Below are positions 11,501-27,920 of a DNA stretch of 64,000 bases, in pieces. The notes under the pieces are model-generated. The model made no database searches, had not been told where the DNA came from, and saw only the letters and a program-made list of their open reading frames with translations. The position numbers and the translations under genes were made by a program. The DNA comes from Folioceros fuciformis (Eukaryota; Anthocerotophyta; Anthocerotopsida; Anthocerotales): NCBI GenBank assembly GCA_049999805.1, contig JBNGIO010006165.1, forward strand, positions 86,199 through 150,198, written 5' to 3'. Position 1 is the first letter of the stretch; the number at the start of each line of letters is the position of its first letter.

Positions 11501-14500
11501 CACATGCACATGGAGAAGCCATGGATGTCCCGTTCATAAGCATTCGCCGTTGAAGTGTCCACTTGGGCACAGGTGCAACTGCTCCCCCCGGAGCACTTAA
11601 GCACACACCAAGATCTCCATCTATGGTAGGGCCCCTGCTCGACCTATTGATCATAATGCTGACTATTTTCAGCTGAGGATTCACCAGGCATTCAAAAGCA
11701 CGCTTCGACACTTCAAGTACGTCGGCAGATTCAAAACAAAACTCAAGTATTCAAATCTGTTGCAGAAGGGCAACACCATCCTCAAGCCATGTCGAGCTGC
11801 TTATACCAAGTATATTGAAGACCCTCAGAGGGCGGCTCCACAATGGAGTGAGCAGCAGCCGCCATGACCGGTGAAACAAATGCCCCGATCCCGAGAATAT
11901 TGGAAGTTGTTCCCCCTGGAGCACCCACAGTGCTCAGGGAAGGACCACTATTGCCTGCACTGCTCACAAAAATAACCCCATGCTTGTCGACCACCTGCAA
12001 GGCAGCAGTTTCAAGCATCCTCTCGGGAATACACCAACCGTTTAGGCATGCACAGAAGTGCCCATGCTAATCACATGTTGGCTCCATTTTTCCGCATAAA
12101 CCTTGTGCTGGAAGAGAATTGTGGACTTACTTCATTCACAAGCTCCACAAATCGTCCACTGTTAGGCACTGTTGTGGGTTCGCCATAGCTCATGTTGATC
12201 AGGTTACACTTGTTCTGTAGATAGTTTTTATTTTGGTTTTGGAATCAGAGTCATCTTGCAGATGAGTTTCACTGTTCGAAAGGTCCCATTGCCGTAGCAT
12301 TTTAAGTTCATGTACAGTACCTCCACCACGGCTATGAGAGCTCGAGTCAAACCAGTTCCAGTCTCCATGGAACCCAGTCTTGAATCTCCAATTTTGCAGG
12401 AGACAAGTTGTGCCCCTGGGGCCACGCCATTGAGAATCGGCTCCTGTACAGCAGTGATGACTTGTCGAAAAGAAATGGAAAGACTTGACGTCCCAGAACA
12501 CGCCCAGGAAGGAAACATACCTCAGGATGATAAGCGGCAGTAATGCCAGCCACGTGAGTACCATGAGGTGAGCTGTCCGTGACAATACTCAACACGTTGC
12601 CATCATCATACACATTTGTGACAAATGTGCAGGCATCCATCTTAGTGAACGTGCCATACTTGTGTTCAATTCTGCAAATTCACCCAAATTACATGAAACT
12701 GAATTACAGATCTCTGTATAGTTGGTCAACAATGAACGGATGCCATTTCTTGCCCAGCAATTGCCGCAAAAGTACCTGTAGTTCGTTAGTGGCGTGAAGT
12801 CTGCAAGTTTCCCAACCCCAACTTCATCTTCCATGTCTTGAGTATCAAGTGCCACCCTCCACACCTCTCCATCATGCCAGACAACAGCGTCCAGCACTGG
12901 ACCTTTATCCTGATAGGTCTGGAGGAGACAGCACAAGAAACGTTCATCACACACATTTTACACCGGAATCTTTCCCTCTACACGGTTCTTTGACGGTTCT
13001 CTGACCTCAGCTCCCTTTTGAAGAAGGTCAATCCTGGTCTGAAGGTCTTCACGTTCCTTTTTCAGAGAAATTTCTACTGGTTTGGGATGCTTCTGCAACC
13101 ATGTTCTCGGAGATATTACTTGAGGCGAGAGTTTAAAATTGAGTTATCAATTAGGAAACCGTGCAAACTAAGAAACATCTCAAACAGCAAGTGCAGAGAG
13201 ACACAACATGAAGGAACATACGAGATCAAAATTCGTAAGCTGACGGAGAGCCTTTGTCTGAGCATCATGATGTTTCTCATCCCATTTCTTCCTTCGCTCT
13301 TTCTGCGTTCCATGGTTGGACTATTAGAATACTGTCAGCGTAAGAGTGCACATGTTCTTCTTTGCACAACGGCACGAATGGTCCCATGAAAATAGAGGCA
13401 CGGCATCAACACCTTCAATCTGTTAATAAGAGTGTCTGTGAACAGCTGATATGCGAACTTTGAACCGACATGCCATTGACCCGATGGGTTTCTCCATGAT
13501 TTGTTGACAAGCAATTTTACACCTGCAATAGCCTTGCCTTGAATCCGGGTCTCATACGTTTCAAGCGTAAATTTACCATGGGTCTCTTCAGGAGCGCAGA
13601 GACGGCAAATGCTTTTCCATTACCTGATGCACCAATAATAAAACCATCTTCATCGGCTTTGACCACCGTTGATGTGTCCACATCTCCGCTTCCTGTGCTG
13701 CAGCGACAAACCGTCTCAGCGAAAGATAGAAATGACTTTGCACCTAGAGCTTGTTTGATTTAGCCCAAAGCAAGTCCAGACAATTGAAGTATAAGTGTTC
13801 TGGAACGTGGCTTGAATACTCACCAGTCCAGAACATCAATCACTTTTGGCTTCCCATCTGTAGTCGTCTGCAATCCAGCGGCAGCTGGATCCACACCGGA
13901 ATCTGTAACACCATCGCCAGAAACAGAATTGGTTGTCCACGTTAAGCTGAATCGTCACATTCCCGGCATCAAACAGGCAGAATCTAGGCCTGGCTAGTTA
14001 GCACATGGTTCAAAGATTCTACAGCTCGCACAGCATCCAACACCTGGAGCTGTGCAGACCTTATTCACAGTACTGAATCAGGAATGAGGTGACATTCGAA
14101 ATCCTGAAAACCCGGGGATCATACAAGCATCGAATCCAGTAATGACGCGGTGTCCAAGCCATGGTGGAGTGCCTCATGGCTCCCGCAGGTGAGTAGGATG
14201 GACTCACCGAAGATGGCAACAACAATGCCACGCCCGTCATACTCAGGATGCTCGTCCAGAAACTTCACGACCCCAATCTCGTTCTTAGGCATCAGGCCGG
14301 CTAGAAATGAAGTAGCATCCAAGACCGACGGGACCACCTCCAATCCTGCAGGCAAGGCCTCATGGTCCTCTGGCATTGCCCAAGAGTAGGAATCCTCGAT
14401 GGAAGACCTGCAGAGTCTGAGAACTCTGCGCCGTCCCTGAGAGCGGCAGTCACAGAAGAATTGCAGCGGCTCGGGACCTGGTTGGCCGTGCCCGTTGATC

Positions 14501-14700
14501 TGGAACTGTTTGGATACTCCTTTCCCTTCTTTCAAGCGCTTCCCAGTTCCACTTCCACCAAAGCCTTGGTTAAACCCTACAGAATTGTGGACGCCATTCA
14601 GAACAGCGCCGTGGATTGCGACGCCCGCGCAGTGTGTTTGGGAAGCAGACGCGCAACAAGCATCGAGAGCGGGGCTGCAAGCAGACGCCAACAGATGCAT
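5508..14700 (-). CDS. TPP2: Tripeptidyl-peptidase II (giant subtilisin-like serine peptidase)
   Basis: TPP2 removes tripeptides from the N-termini of oligopeptides, mostly downstream of the proteasome, in a giant cytosolic spindle complex. The gene has roughly 25 exons with short introns. The first exon (14208-14700) ends in [16 protein letters not shown], and the second (13824-13902) supplies the catalytic Asp in DSGVDP. Next come the family's insert between Asp and His ([17 protein letters not shown] near 12.85 kb), the catalytic His in [11 protein letters not shown] (near 12,564), the oxyanion Asn in SSAGNSGP (near 11.96 kb) and the catalytic Ser in NGTSMASP (near 11,524). The long C-terminal beta-sandwich and helical repeat region runs to the last exon (5508-5666, ending FPTAFPLF, stop TAG). 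The plant C-terminus is intact. I took the first Met of the open first exon; Met at 14,376 is an alternative start that would drop an unconserved 108-residue leader. Internal exon borders were not all fixed. Confidence 0.93.
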
Positions 14701-15628
14701 GTGCTCCTGCTGGATCCGGCGGTTGAGGACAGATCGTCCACCAGCTTCGGGATCGAATGCCGTGACTAGCAGGAAACCGTAGACCTGTGAATGGGTTCCA
14801 GCGAGAACCTTGCGTGTACTTGAGAATCAGTCCTGGCAGGGAACCATTTGTGTATGTACTTAGAATCAGTCTGAATCGTGTCTGGATCTGCAGACTTAAG
14901 CACAATGTGGGGCACGATCGACGGGCCTACAAGCTTTCACAAAAGTGCTGGGAATGTCATCCAGCAAGCACCTGCAACGTGAATCTGTAGCGTCGACACC
15001 AAGGATTATCTGTTTGTGGGCCACAACGTCACTCTTAGGCCGTCCTTCATTCACATCACCAGAATTTACATCAGGCACATTCCAGATAACGTCCCTTGAT
15101 GCCCCTGTAAAGTAGGAGGGCACGGTCCGGTAACAAATCAGGAGTGTGCTCCTGCTTTGAACTGCTAAGTGAGTTGCTCGCATCGAATAAGAGTGAGCCT
15201 AGTAGTAGCACGAGATGGCACGGGCAGGACGGTACTTGTGGCATGTTTCTGAGGACGGTACCGATGAGCAGAAGTTGAAGTCTCGACGGGACAGAGCGGG
15301 TAAGGGATAGAGGGGTATGCGGCAATTGGATCGTTGGAGTCTCGGATGAAGCTGAGAAGCCTACGGTTTGGCTTGGGTTGGGTTGGCGGAGTAACAGAAG
15401 ACCAGAGCTAAATGGAAGAGAAGGCAGCCCATCACCATGTTTCCAGGTTAGAGCACTAGGCATGGCAGATGCGTTTCTTTTTCTGTTGGTTGATGAAGCA
15501 CTGTTACAGCTACCTTCGCACAGCTGGAGCAATCGTGTGGTTCTATAGCTGTTTATTAACTGTCAAGCGTCTTGTGGTATGTGATTCCAGATGTAGCCAT
15601 GTCAACAAGCAAGTAGCCACATGCTACA
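14701..15628. other. Region between TPP2 start and the DDT-like fragment
   Basis: Presumed TPP2 promoter and 5' UTR. A 153-codon minus-strand ORF (15071-15532) has Leu/Ser-rich sequence without a recognisable domain. A short plus-strand stretch (ATG near 15,212, GTAAGG donor near 15,302) might be a remote exon of the next gene, but I cannot connect it. Confidence 0.4.
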
Positions 15629-16374
15629 ATGGAGCTGAAGGTAGACAAGCGAACTGCAGAAGACACCGAGAGGGTGAAGATATCACTTCAAGAACAGAAA
15701 GGGTTGCAGGAGGAAAGGAGAGAACAAGCAGAAGCACCGGTGGGGCGCAAACTTGAGGAGCAGAAGCAGGGAATTTTGGGTAAGATACAGCATCAAGCAG
15801 AGGAGGAGTAGGGCTAGGAACTGCTTGTTCCTATGGTAGGCACCTACCATTGATGCTTGAGTGTGGATAACTCCCTCTGTGACTTCTTCGTATACAAAGC
15901 CGTGCATCTCCTTGTCTGAGGTTACTTCTTGGGTGCGATGTGCAGAAAGACGTTCCATCCGTACTTCTCTAGGGAAAGACCGTCACCATGATCGTTACTG
16001 GTTTCTAGGCAAACAAGGTCGTGTGTTTATCTCCGGAGAGCAAAGATTCTTATGCATGGGGCTATTGTTGTTAGAAACACCCTACATGTAAGCAAGCAGT
16101 GGCTTTCTACTCACCTTCTTTTCGAAACGTCTGACTCGAGTCTCCTTGGCAGCTTGATGCGATAGTAGGAGGGCTCAATCTCAAGGGAGTAAAGGAGACG
16201 GCTCCACTGGAGGCACACACACTATGCCACAATACGGTATGTTTCCTTTCCTTACTTCCGCACACGAATGACTCCCTCACAAGTGCTCCATCTGAAAGGG
16301 ACTTACCCACCTGTTCGTTTCAGAAGGGAACAAAAGAGCAGGCAGCACTATTAACAGTGGAAGGGGCCGATTGA
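15629..16374 (+). pseudogene. Broken DDT/WHIM2-domain (DDR4-like) gene, C-terminal part only
   Basis: Three blocks match the C-terminal half of plant DDT/WHIM nuclear proteins (ISWI-associated DDR/RLT relatives) in the right order. A charged coiled-coil stretch (ERVKISLQEQKGLQEERREQ, from 15,629) is followed by IRTSLGKDRHHDRYWFLGKQ plus GRVFIS (from about 15,945), the hallmark of the WHIM2/WSD segment. Then, after an acceptor near 16,150, comes LDAIVGGLNLKGVKE. The reading frame slips by one base just after GRVFIS: the expected WGY-type continuation (DSYAWGY) is in another frame. The last exon ends in TGA at 16,374 after a short unconserved tail. The N-terminal DDT domain is not seen upstream. 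It is most likely a truncated pseudogene, though one sequencing indel plus missed exons could also explain it. Confidence 0.55.
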
Positions 16375-19822
<3,448 letters not shown>

Positions 19823-21208
19823 TTCCTGCTAGTGATGCATCAGCTGGCCTGGGGGACAGAGCAAGACAACACTGCGCCAATACTACGGAACTTGCAATAA
19901 ACTATAGTTCGACAACCGTTGCTGACAGGATAGTAGTCGTTTGTGGTGTAAGTTAGACTAGTTCGGCTTTCCTTTTCACGCAAACCCATTTTGTCTCAGA
20001 TTAAGGGGAAGGTAGGGGCCGGGCAGCTTAGGGATGTGGTGGTGTAGACATGATGAATTGTAGGCGTTTCAACGCCAGAACTTTCTGAACACCTGTGGTG
20101 AGCGACTTGGTTCTGGCCTTTGTCTCGTAGCACTTCAGGCTGCACATGGCGTGCAGACTTTGAAGTAGGTGTTAAAAGTTTCCGCCAACCAAATTCTTGA
20201 GACGAGGTGTGAAATTGAGCAGTGTTTTGGGTGCTTGGACAGCCTGGTGGAAGTCCAAATTCCTCCTTCCTGACAAGTGAGCTCCAACCTCCAACGAATC
20301 TGTGTCAGCAAGTGATCCAGGGTGATGTAAATTCTCGACAAGTGACGCGGGCTTGCTCCCCGCGGCACCATGTGGCAGGTGCATTTCCCTTGGAGCCGGG
20401 GCCCAGCGCGGTCCGGCCCGGGACGGGGCGGGCTGGGTTGGGCCGGGGCGGGCCGGAACGGGCACACTGTACCAAGTCCAGTCCAGTCCAGCCCGGAACA
20501 GCCCAGCCCAGCCTAGCTCAGCTCATCCCAGCCCGCGAGTCGTTAAAGTACGCAATGGGAGTGGGACCGAGGGGGGGGTCAATGTCGCTGCGACTGGCTG
20601 CCACTTGCGAGGCTGTCAACCCCATACCTGCAGCTGTTGCTGCAAACAAACACTGGTCCACCAACAAAGGACGCAAACAAGCGAAAAATTCCACAATTTT
20701 ATCCCAAAAACGGAGAGCAGGACAGGCCGCACCCGGTCCGTTCCCCAACATGCAACGGTGGTCTGTCAAAAGCGCCAGCCCCGTACTGGGGAGACATGGC
20801 AAACCATTCCCGCCGAGCTCCACCCACTTTCAACGCCGCACACCACTTATCCATGTACCTTTCTTACACCACTCCAGTTTCAACTGGGTACACCACTCCA
20901 GTTTCCACTAGGAACACCACCCTAGTTTCCACTAGGTACACCACTCTAGTTTCCACTAGGTACACCACTCCAGTTTCCACTAGGTACATGCATATGTACC
21001 AAGGTACGTCGTCAGACGTTCCGAATGTCCCTATCTGTTGTCCCACCAAGGAAAAAGAAGGGAAGGAGGAAGGAATCCTTCGCTTCACACATGCGCAATA
21101 CACTGACCTCAGCAAAAAGGTGACCTGGGTGTGTTCTATACCATGCAGCGGATGCGAGAGTGAGACGGGAGCCAGGATCATGTTTCTTATTAGGTACCCA
21201 CTAACTCA
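19823..21208. other. Region between ROP and RPT1, with low-complexity DNA
   Basis: The left part is presumably the ROP 3' UTR. At about 20,390-20,535 there is a GC-rich run of degenerate GGGCC/CCCAG pentamers, followed by a 24-bp minisatellite (20863-20982). Long ORFs here come from repeat composition and are not supported as genes. Confidence 0.5.
20863..20982. repeat. 24-bp minisatellite, 5 units
   Basis: Five direct units of a 24-bp sequence (gtacaccactccagtttcca plus ctag) show a few point differences. The period is a multiple of three, so it reads as an 8-residue Thr/Ser/Tyr-rich repeat on the plus strand. There is no start, splice or homology support for coding. Confidence 0.9.
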
Positions 21209-23287
21209 TTAATTGTACACCATGTACTTCGGTGTGGCACTGAATTTCTGATATCCCTTTATGACTTTGTTCACTGCCTCCAGGAAATCCTTCTCTGTTG
21301 CAGTTTTCCTCCGAGCCCGAATTGCATACATTCCAGCTTCGGTGCACACACTCCGGATATCCGCACCTGCACAACGGTGTGCACTGAATGACCGAGCTGG
21401 CCACGAAGCAAAGCAAGACCGCAACTCACGAAGTACTTACCTGTGGAATTGGGGCACAGCCGAGCAAGCAGTTCAAATCTGATGTCCCGCTCGCAGTTCA
21501 TCGTCCGTGTGTGGATCTTGAAGATCTGTGTTCTGCTCTCCAGATCCGGTAATCCAAATTCTACCTTCCTATCCAGCCTTCCAGGCCGCAGCAATGCTGG
21601 GTCCAGTGTATCAGGTCTGCAAGGAGCACACACCTTACATGACTGATGATCTACGTCAAGGATGATACAAAGGGCCAGGAACAACAGAACCAGCCACTGT
21701 GCATCTTACCGATTGGTTGCCATCAAAACCTTGATGTTGCCTCGTGCATCAAATCCATCAAGCTGGTTCACAATTTCAAGCATGGTACGTTGTACTTCAT
21801 TGTCTCCACCCAATCCATCATCAAACCGGGCTCCTCCAATGGCATCTACTTCATCGAAGAAAACAATGCAAGCTTTCTTCGACCTTGCCATCTGCGTTCA
21901 CGACGAGAACATCAGATGCTTCAGCCTTTCAGAGACAAGGCCTGGCAGCTTTAACGCAACCTCTCACCACACATACATATAACGCATAGGTGGGTAAGGA
22001 ATCAAAGACGAGACACTTAAAAGCACAGATGGGAGAGTGCTTCAACCTGGAACAATTCTCTGACCATTCGAGCACCTTCTCCGACATACTTTTGTACAAG
22101 CTCACTACCAATAACACGGATGAAACAAGCGTCGGTACGATTTGCAACTGCTCGTGCCAGCAGCGTCTTTCCAGTGCCCGGAGGTCCGTAGCACAGGACA
22201 CCCTTGGGTGGGTCAATCCCCAGCTTGACAAACTTCTCAGGGTGCAGCATGGGGAGCTCAACTACCTGTGATTGGCATCGAAAGAAACATGTCAACAAGT
22301 TCCACGGTTCGACCAGAGGCTCTCAGCAGTTAGCAAACGACGAGGCCTCACCTCCCTCATTTTGTTAATCTGTTCTGTGCAACCCCCAATGTCATTGTAC
22401 GTTACGTCTGGCTTCTCCTCCACAGTCATCATAGTAACACTGGGATCTATTTTCGGGGGCAAAGGAATTTGTATTTGGTACTTATTCCTGTCAACACTGC
22501 ACACAAATAACCAGAATCCATAAACAACATCCTGCCACAGAATAGACTGGAGGCTGCAGCATTCAACATGAATCCAGTTTTGACGGCACAGGCATGGTGC
22601 GCTTACCCCACACGCATACCCTCCTCTATGTCAGTTGGGGAAACCCGATCTCCCAGTCCAACCACGAACTGCACGCCCCATCGGTACCATGAGTACACTC
22701 ACAAAACTTCAAAGCCGAGCACAAGAACCACGAACACAAGCAAAACTTGTCACACTACAAACTCACGGCTCACTTTAGCAATTTGCTTGACGTTGATGAC
22801 ATACTTGGAGTCATCAGCTCCAGGGTTGATGATCTTGGTGCACCTAGCAACCTGCAGAGGCTGTTCTTCCTGCATCATCTGCTTGTCGGAGACCAGATCC
22901 CACTGACTCGGGGCAGCCAAGCCCGTATCGGACTCCTTAATACCTGGGGGAGCAAACACCACCGCCTTGAGAACGAAGGAAACCAATTCAGCTAGACAGT
23001 CCACGCACTACCAAATTGCAGCTGCAGCAGAGGCTCCCACCACACAAATCATTGACCCTCTTGGCTTTCTCCTTGATGTCCTTCTCCGTCTTCTTAATCA
23101 GATACGCATACGGTCCCAGGGTCTACAACCAAATTGAAACAGCTCGTGAGCGGGCCCGACATAGGGCACCAGACATCCCCGTGGTGCAAGCGCGGAGACA
23201 GTTACGTACGTGGGTCTTGAGCAGAGCAATATCGTCCTCGTCCAAAGGCCGCGGATTCTTCTCATCTTCCATGTCGGCGTCCGCCAT
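21209..23287 (-). CDS. RPT1: 26S proteasome regulatory ATPase subunit 7
   Basis: RPT1 is one of six AAA+ ATPases in the base of the 19S particle; it unfolds and threads substrates into the proteasome. Nine exons can be followed from ATG at 23,287 (exon 1 23210-23287, encoding [15 protein letters not shown]). They contain the coiled-coil segment [15 protein letters not shown] and the OB-fold region ([20 protein letters not shown]). Walker A is GPPGTGKT and Walker [17 protein letters not shown]. The arginine-finger region includes [17 protein letters not shown], and the C-terminus is ATPKYMVYN (stop TAA). The gene is complete and of usual length. A degenerate inverted copy with the same exon order lies at 42.7-44.8 kb. 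Confidence 0.97.
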
Positions 23288-24267
23288 TTCTCCCCAACGA
23301 GCTTTCAATCGACGAATGCTCTTCGTTGCTCAGGTCACTTGATCCCGTCCCGAGCAGACGGAGTGAACTGTTCCGGAGTCCTGGTCGAAACCCTCCCCCT
23401 TACTTTAACTTCAACCCCAGAATGCCTAAGCGCATTCATTCCCCGTCACTCCATACCATTTTATGTATTTTATAGAGGGTGGATGTGCGGTGTTAAAGAA
23501 TAGTGTGATGAGAGAGAATCAAATGCCCAATCCTCTCTGTTTAGTCATATTGCCTTTCCATTTTCTCGGTTACACACTACGTTTGCGTTTGTTGGTTGGT
23601 GGTTGCTGGAATGGACCAGTTCCAATCCTTATTTCGCTTCCTGCTTTTATTTCTGCCTCTGTCCGGTACTTTGGATTAGTCTTGCATATGTTTGCCTCTT
23701 GGATTTTGTGCCCATGATATTCTAACTTAAGTAAGTGAGATCAATAAATTAAGGTTGTATTGTTGTCTAGGTTTGCCATGACCCTCATCGTGGCCATGAC
23801 CCTCTAACTCCAAGGAAGAAGAAGAAGAAGAATTTTATTTAAGTCCACTAAGGATGGATTTCCGTCATGGGACTGAATTGTTAGACATTGAAAAGAAAAA
23901 GAAGACACTTAACAGTTATTTTGAACGTAATGCATGATCCTTGAGGTTGAAATATTGCATATGTCGTGCTCTCATCTCCCACATTTGTTTCAAACAAACT
24001 CCTGCAATAAAAGAATCCCGAAAACAAAAGAATCCTCTAAGTGAAAATTTCGCCGCCACAAATAAACATGCAAAATTTTATCAAAAACCCTAAACCATAT
24101 ATGGGACAAAGAAACACAAAGTATTCTTCCGTCTCAACATCCCTGTTGCATAACTTGCAAATTCGAAACCCCTTTTAAGGACTTTGGGTGAAGCCATCTA
24201 TCCATCTCAATCCAAAGACTGAACCAATCCAAAAATATATAAAATGTTTTGTAACATGGTATTGTAC
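23288..24267. other. Intergenic region upstream of RPT1
   Basis: Contains the RPT1 promoter on the right of its ATG, then AT-rich sequence with a GAA run (23,818-23,832) and one telo-box (AAACCCTAA, 24085-24093). No coding potential recognised. Confidence 0.5.
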
Positions 24268-24339
24268 GGATCCGTGGCGCAATGGTAGCGCGTCTGACTC
24301 CAGATCAGAAGGTTGCGTGTTCGATTCACGTCGGGTTCA
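24268..24339 (+). tRNA. trnW-CCA: tRNA-Trp (CCA anticodon)
   Basis: Exactly 72 nt form a canonical cloverleaf. The acceptor 5' strand GGATCCG pairs imperfectly, as in plant nuclear tRNA-Trp, with CGGGTTC before the discriminator A. The D-arm is TGGCGCAATGGTAGCGC, the anticodon loop gaCTCCAGAtc carries CCA at 24300-24302, and the T-arm is GCGTGTTCGATTCACGT. There is no intron and no encoded CCA end, as expected for a nuclear eukaryotic tRNA. A downstream run of four T within ttcttgttctttt (24355-24368) could serve as the Pol III terminator. It lies just upstream of the F-box gene. Confidence 0.97.
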
Positions 24340-24550
24340 ATGCCAAAATTGCCACTTCTTGTTCTTTTGACTCGCGATAACGTCCCCGAGCTACCGGAAA
24401 GGAGTTCGAACCCGCGGTCGCGCAACAAGCCGGCGAGGAAACCAACCAACCCCGAATCCGAGTCCCGTGACAGGGACAAGAGGCGGGGCCCGAAGCGTCT
24501 CGTCACGAGTGCGGGGCGCAGAGCGTCTCGTCTCGTCTCGGGAACCGAAG

Positions 24551-25966
24551 ATGAGGGAACGACACTTGGGAGGGATGGCAGGGAGGATGGGGCACGGCGT
24601 GATGACACGGTCCATGACGAAGGCACTGGCCAGGGAGCGGGAGAAGCAGGTGCAGTGTGGCGGAGCCGGGAACGAGGCTACCAGCGCCGGGTGCGCCCGG
24701 CACGCGCCCGGCAGCAGCAAGAGGCAGCGCAATTGCAGCATGCGCGCCAGGCTGTGGAGCAAACTGCCCCAGGAGCTGGTGGAGCGGATCGCGGCGCGTC
24801 TGCCGGCGGCGACCGCGACCAAGCTCCGCGCCGTGAGTCGGCGCTGGAACGCCATACTCCACGGGAGCGACGCTGCTGGGAGCTTCCTCCACCTCTACCA
24901 GGAGGCGGAATCGGAGCGGGAGCGGCGCGGCGAGCGTCCCCCGGCCTGGTTCTGCATGTTCACCAAGATCCATCTCGACAGCTCCACCTATGACGCGGCG
25001 GGGGACCGCTGGCACAACCTCCCCCTTCCTCTGCTCCCGCACAGAAACTTCGTGGCGGCGGCGGCCCACGGCGGGCTCGTCTGCTTCTGCTCCTTCGCGG
25101 CGGGCAGGACGGAGGATTTCGTGGTGTGCAACCCGCTCAGCGGCGCCAGATGGCGCCTGGAGCCTGTGCCGCTCAGAGCCCGCTTCTCCCTGCAGAAGGT
25201 GGGGCTGGTGGCGGACGGCAGGAGCAAGACGTTCCGGGTGGTGGCCGCCGGATACTTGTGGGGAGGGGAAGGCCTAGGGCACGGATTCCGGGAACCCAGG
25301 ACCGAGGTCTTCCATTCCGGGACCAGGCGGTGGGAGAGCGTGGCGTCCCCGCATCCGGATACCATGACCGACTGCCTCAGCCCGGTGCTGCTCCCCGAGG
25401 GAGTGCTGCTCTGGTTCAGCGGCTGCGGGGGAAGGAGCGTCCCGGACGCGCTGGTTGGATTCCACCTGGAGCTCGGGCTGTGGACGCATTCGCAGGTGCG
25501 GATGCCCGGCTGCGTCGTGTGCCGGACGCTAGTGGAGTGGCAGGGGGGAGTGTTCATGCTCGGAGGGCTGCACCACGCCGGCATGACGCGCCATATCTGC
25601 GTCTGGCGCTTGCGGAGGGACGCGCACTTGGACGCGCACGGGGAAGTGATGGAGTGGGAGGAGGTGGACCGCATGCCCGCCATGCTGTGTGCCGAGTTCA
25701 TTGGGGAGAGTACGCATGTGAACTTCACGCCGGCTGCCGCCGGGCTGGTGCTGCTCACCATGAGAGGGGGGTCCAGGAACAGGTTGATGGTGCTTTACGA
25801 TGTGGCCACACGGGTGTGGCGGCGGGTTCCCAAGTGCCCCCTCCCGGACCACCGCCTGGTGTGGGGGCTCAAGGACGGGATCGCCTTCCAGCCTCGCCTC
25901 GACGCCGACCTCTACTTCCGCACCTGCGAGCCTGATCGAGCCAGCGCCACGGCTACTGCTGGCTAA
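24551..25966 (+). CDS. F-box protein with kelch/galactose-oxidase-like beta-propeller
   Basis: Presumed substrate receptor of an SCF ubiquitin ligase. The frame is intronless and very GC-rich. I chose the Met at 24,551 (471 residues); the frame stays open upstream to a Met at 24,467, only 128 bp from the tRNA gene. The F-box lies at about residues 69-105 (LWSKLPQELVERIAARLP, then KLRAVSRRWNAIL). The C-terminal ~350 residues have the alternating pattern of F-box-associated beta-propellers: VVCNPLSGARWR, VFHSGTRRWESV, VFMLGGLHHAGM and VLYDVATRVWRRVPKCPLP. Substrate is unknown. Intronless, GC-rich F-box genes are typical of expanding plant families. It converges with DHS, only 102 bp between stops. 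Confidence 0.88.
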   Translation: MRERHLGGMAGRMGHGVMTRSMTKALAREREKQVQCGGAGNEATSAGCARHAPGSSKRQRNCSMRARLWSKLPQELVERIAARLPAATATKLRAVSRRWNAILHGSDAAGSFLHLYQEAESERERRGERPPAWFCMFTKIHLDSSTYDAAGDRWHNLPLPLLPHRNFVAAAAHGGLVCFCSFAAGRTEDFVVCNPLSGARWRLEPVPLRARFSLQKVGLVADGRSKTFRVVAAGYLWGGEGLGHGFREPRTEVFHSGTRRWESVASPHPDTMTDCLSPVLLPEGVLLWFSGCGGRSVPDALVGFHLELGLWTHSQVRMPGCVVCRTLVEWQGGVFMLGGLHHAGMTRHICVWRLRRDAHLDAHGEVMEWEEVDRMPAMLCAEFIGESTHVNFTPAAAGLVLLTMRGGSRNRLMVLYDVATRVWRRVPKCPLPDHRLVWGLKDGIAFQPRLDADLYFRTCEPDRASATATAG

Positions 25967-26068
25967 CCTAATCCTACCTAGGTACCTATGGCGTTGTCCT
26001 TCCTGTGGGCTACCTGCCGAAGTGAGGTCTCCTGGGCTGAGGATCGGAGGAGCAAGGCATCGCTGCCG

Positions 26069-27920
<1,852 letters not shown>

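Noticed and set aside
15071-15532. 153-codon minus-strand ORF upstream of TPP2 as an extra TPP2 exon
   Set aside because: No similarity to TPP2 N-termini, no convincing donor to reach the first recognised exon, and Leu/Ser-rich composition.
20222-21212. Plus-strand ORFs of 190-229 codons between ROP and RPT1
   Set aside because: They are made of GC pentamers and the 24-bp repeat, overlap one another in several frames and show no domain or splice support.
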